Of a stretch of 64,000 nucleotides of DNA, positions 62,687 to 64,000 are shown piece after piece. Under the pieces are notes generated by a model. That model was not told where the DNA came from, did no database searches, and worked only from the letters and a program-made list of their open reading frames with translations. The stretch comes from Mesorhizobium tamadayense (GTDB taxonomy: Bacteria > Pseudomonadota > Alphaproteobacteria > Rhizobiales > Rhizobiaceae), in NCBI RefSeq assembly GCF_003863365.1, contig NZ_RQXT01000005.1, positions 62,001 to 126,000 on the forward strand, read 5' to 3'. Within the stretch, counting starts at the first letter, position 1; the number at the start of each line of letters is the position of its first letter. The position numbers were made by a program, and so were the translations under genes.

Positions 62687-64000
62687 TCAGATAACCTTAC
62701 CGGGATTCATGATGCCGGCCGGATCGAAGGCCGCCTTCACCCGCCGCATCAGGTCGATCGCCATCGGCGGCGCCGTGGCGATCAGCTCGTCGCGCTTCAA
62801 CTGGCCGATGCCGTGCTCGGCAGAGATCGAGCCGTGGAAGGAGCGCACGACATCGTGCACGGCATTGTTCATCGGGCGGTAGAGGCTAAGGAACTGTTCG
62901 TCGTCGCCGGCTTCGGGGCGCGAAATGTTATAGTGGAGGTTGCCGTCGCCCATATGGCCGAAGCAGACGACGCGCGCGCCGGGGCTGACGGACTGGACGG
63001 CGCCGGCTGCCGCCTCGATGAAGTCCGGGATCGAGGCGATCGGCACCGAGATGTCGTGCTTGATCGAGGCGCCCTCGGGCTTCTGGCACTCGGGCAGCAC
63101 CTCGCGGAAAATCCAGAAGGCTTCGCCCTGGGCAAGGCTTGCCGCGACCACCGCGTCGCCGAAAATCCCTCGTTCTAAACCCGCCGCCAGCACCTCCTCG
63201 ATCAGCGCCCTGCCATCCTCTTGCGAGCGGCCGGAGGAGACCTGCATCAGCACATACCATGGCCAGTCGTCGGCCAGCGGCCGCGTCACGCCTTGCGCAT
63301 GCCGGAGCGTGAAATCGTATGGCCTTTGGCCAATCAGCTCGAAAGCGGTGAGCGAGGCGCCGGCCTGGTCCATCGCCAGGGTGAACAGCGAGAGTGCTGC
63401 CTCTGGCGAGGACAGGCCGACGAAGGCGACCTCCCTGCCCTTCGGCTTGGGAAAGAGTTTCAGCACCGCGGCGGTGATGACGCCGAGCGTGCCTTCGGCG
63501 CCGACGAAGAGGTTCTTCAAATCGTAGCCGGTGTTGTCCTTCTTGAGCTTGCGCAGATCGTCGAAAACCTCGCCGGTCGGCAGCACCACCTCGATGCCGA
63601 GGCAAAGCTCGCGCGCATTGCCGTAGGCAAGCACGCCGGTGCCGCCGGCGTTCGAAGAAAGATTGCCGCCGATCTGACAGGAGCCTTGCGCGGCAAGCGA
63701 CAGAGGAAACAGCCGGTCGGCGGCGTCGGCCGCTTCCTGCAGCGTCTGCAGGATGACGCCGGCTTCCGCTGTGACCGTGTTCGACAGGACATCGATCTCG
63801 CGAATGCGGTTCAGCCGCGAGAGCGACAGCACGATGTCATGCCCGGACTTGTCCGGCACCTGGGCGCCGACCAGGCCGGTGTTGCCGCTTTGCGGCACGA
63901 CCGGCGTTCCGGTCTCGGTCGCCAGCCGCATGATGCGGCTCACTTCCTCGACGCTGCCTGGCCTCAGCACCAGCGATGTCCGGCCATGCCAGCGGCCGCG
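62687..64000 (-). CDS. FAD-linked oxidase (GlcD/D-2-hydroxyglutarate dehydrogenase-like), start beyond the window
   Basis: At least 437 residues are seen; the frame continues to the window edge (RGRWHGRTSLVLRPGS is read at the right end), so the N-terminal start is missing. FAD-binding part: VVPQSGNTGLVGAQVPDKSG, SAQLGGNLSS-like AAQGSCQIGGNLSSNAGGTG, YGNARELCLGIEVVLPTGEV. C-terminal oxidase part: RVVCFGHMGDGNLHYNISRP and SISAEHGIGQLKRDELIATA. Members oxidise D-2-hydroxy acids such as D-lactate, glycolate or D-2-hydroxyglutarate. The HGIG and HMGDGN motifs are of the D-2HGDH/D-LDH type; the exact substrate is open. Confidence 0.93.
   Translation of the reverse strand, partial: RGRWHGRTSLVLRPGSVEEVSRIMRLATETGTPVVPQSGNTGLVGAQVPDKSGHDIVLSLSRLNRIREIDVLSNTVTAEAGVILQTLQEAADAADRLFPLSLAAQGSCQIGGNLSSNAGGTGVLAYGNARELCLGIEVVLPTGEVFDDLRKLKKDNTGYDLKNLFVGAEGTLGVITAAVLKLFPKPKGREVAFVGLSSPEAALSLFTLAMDQAGASLTAFELIGQRPYDFTLRHAQGVTRPLADDWPWYVLMQVSSGRSQEDGRALIEEVLAAGLERGIFGDAVVAASLAQGEAFWIFREVLPECQKPEGASIKHDISVPIASIPDFIEAAAGAVQSVSPGARVVCFGHMGDGNLHYNISRPEAGDDEQFLSLYRPMNNAVHDVVRSFHGSISAEHGIGQLKRDELIATAPPMAIDLMRRVKAAFDPAGIMNPGKVI

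Overview
The window is dense, high-GC DNA (mostly G/C third codon positions) from an alphaproteobacterium, most likely Mesorhizobium or a close relative in the Hyphomicrobiales. This is inferred from gene content and order: the cta/cox cluster ctaC-ctaD-ctaB-ctaF-ctaG-ctaE-DUF983-SURF1 next to ispH-thrB-rnhA, an HDAC-like/xseB/dxs/tlyA group, a cobalamin riboswitch in front of bluB, an alpha-galactoside (agp-like) operon, and several dispersed palindromic repeats. I see no rRNA, tRNA, CRISPR array, transposase, integrase or phage module. It reads as a chromosomal backbone segment with a few accessory or decaying pieces.

Layout. 0-7.4 kb: end of an M16 peptidase, a RimJ-type acetyltransferase, a large membrane PAS-GGDEF-EAL protein, a palindromic repeat, YqgE/AlgH, a DsbD-N-like secreted protein, a peroxiredoxin and a DUF2938-like membrane protein. 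7.4-16.5 kb (minus strand): rnhA, thrB, ispH, SURF1, DUF983, then the aa3-type cytochrome c oxidase genes and their assembly factors (ctaE, ctaG, ctaF, ctaB, ctaD, ctaC). 16.8-20 kb (plus): IalB-like protein, tldD, an orphan AbrB-type antitoxin, a transglutaminase-like cysteine peptidase. 20.1-25 kb (minus): an exported caspase-fold protein whose catalytic cysteine position is alanine, then an m5U RNA methyltransferase and tlyA. 25-30.7 kb: GFA protein, a frameshifted small secreted protein, dxs, pirin, DUF2277, xseB and an HDAC-like amidohydrolase. 30.7-34.8 kb: cobalamin riboswitch and bluB, an unknown multipass protein, a TetR/MFS divergent pair with three matching operator palindromes. 35-41.3 kb (mostly minus): ribB with a degenerate GCH II-like domain, aroC, a DUF1344 protein, a histidine phosphatase, fabI, a CbpA-like DnaJ protein, a putative lipoprotein. 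41.4-47.4 kb: pdxH, LysE exporter, enoyl-CoA hydratase, acyl-CoA dehydrogenase, a small Cys-rich protein, a broken DUF1778-type antitoxin, a secreted GH25 lysozyme-like protein. 47.4-57.5 kb: AraC regulator divergent from a GH4 / ABC (binding protein, two permeases, double ATPase) / GH4 operon for alpha-galactoside uptake and hydrolysis. 57.5-64 kb: purD, a phytanoyl-CoA dioxygenase-like protein divergent from a LysR regulator, ubiA, a DUF6101-like protein, and the start-truncated end of an FAD-linked oxidase.

How genes work together: the cta genes supply the three core oxidase subunits, heme O synthesis (CtaB), copper insertion (CtaG) and SURF1 assembly. The agp-like operon imports alpha-galactosides and hydrolyses them in the cytoplasm under an AraC regulator. 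BluB makes the lower ligand of B12 and is under B12 riboswitch control. RibB feeds riboflavin, the precursor of the FMN that BluB consumes, but the two are not adjacent.

I found no convincing wholly new multi-gene system. The most unusual items are the exported pseudo-caspase with a proline-rich linker and repeated arginine-rich tail, the decayed toxin-antitoxin remnants, the several families of palindromic intergenic repeats, and a perfect 28-bp palindrome after the agpA-like gene. All family calls come from reading the sequence; no database search was run.
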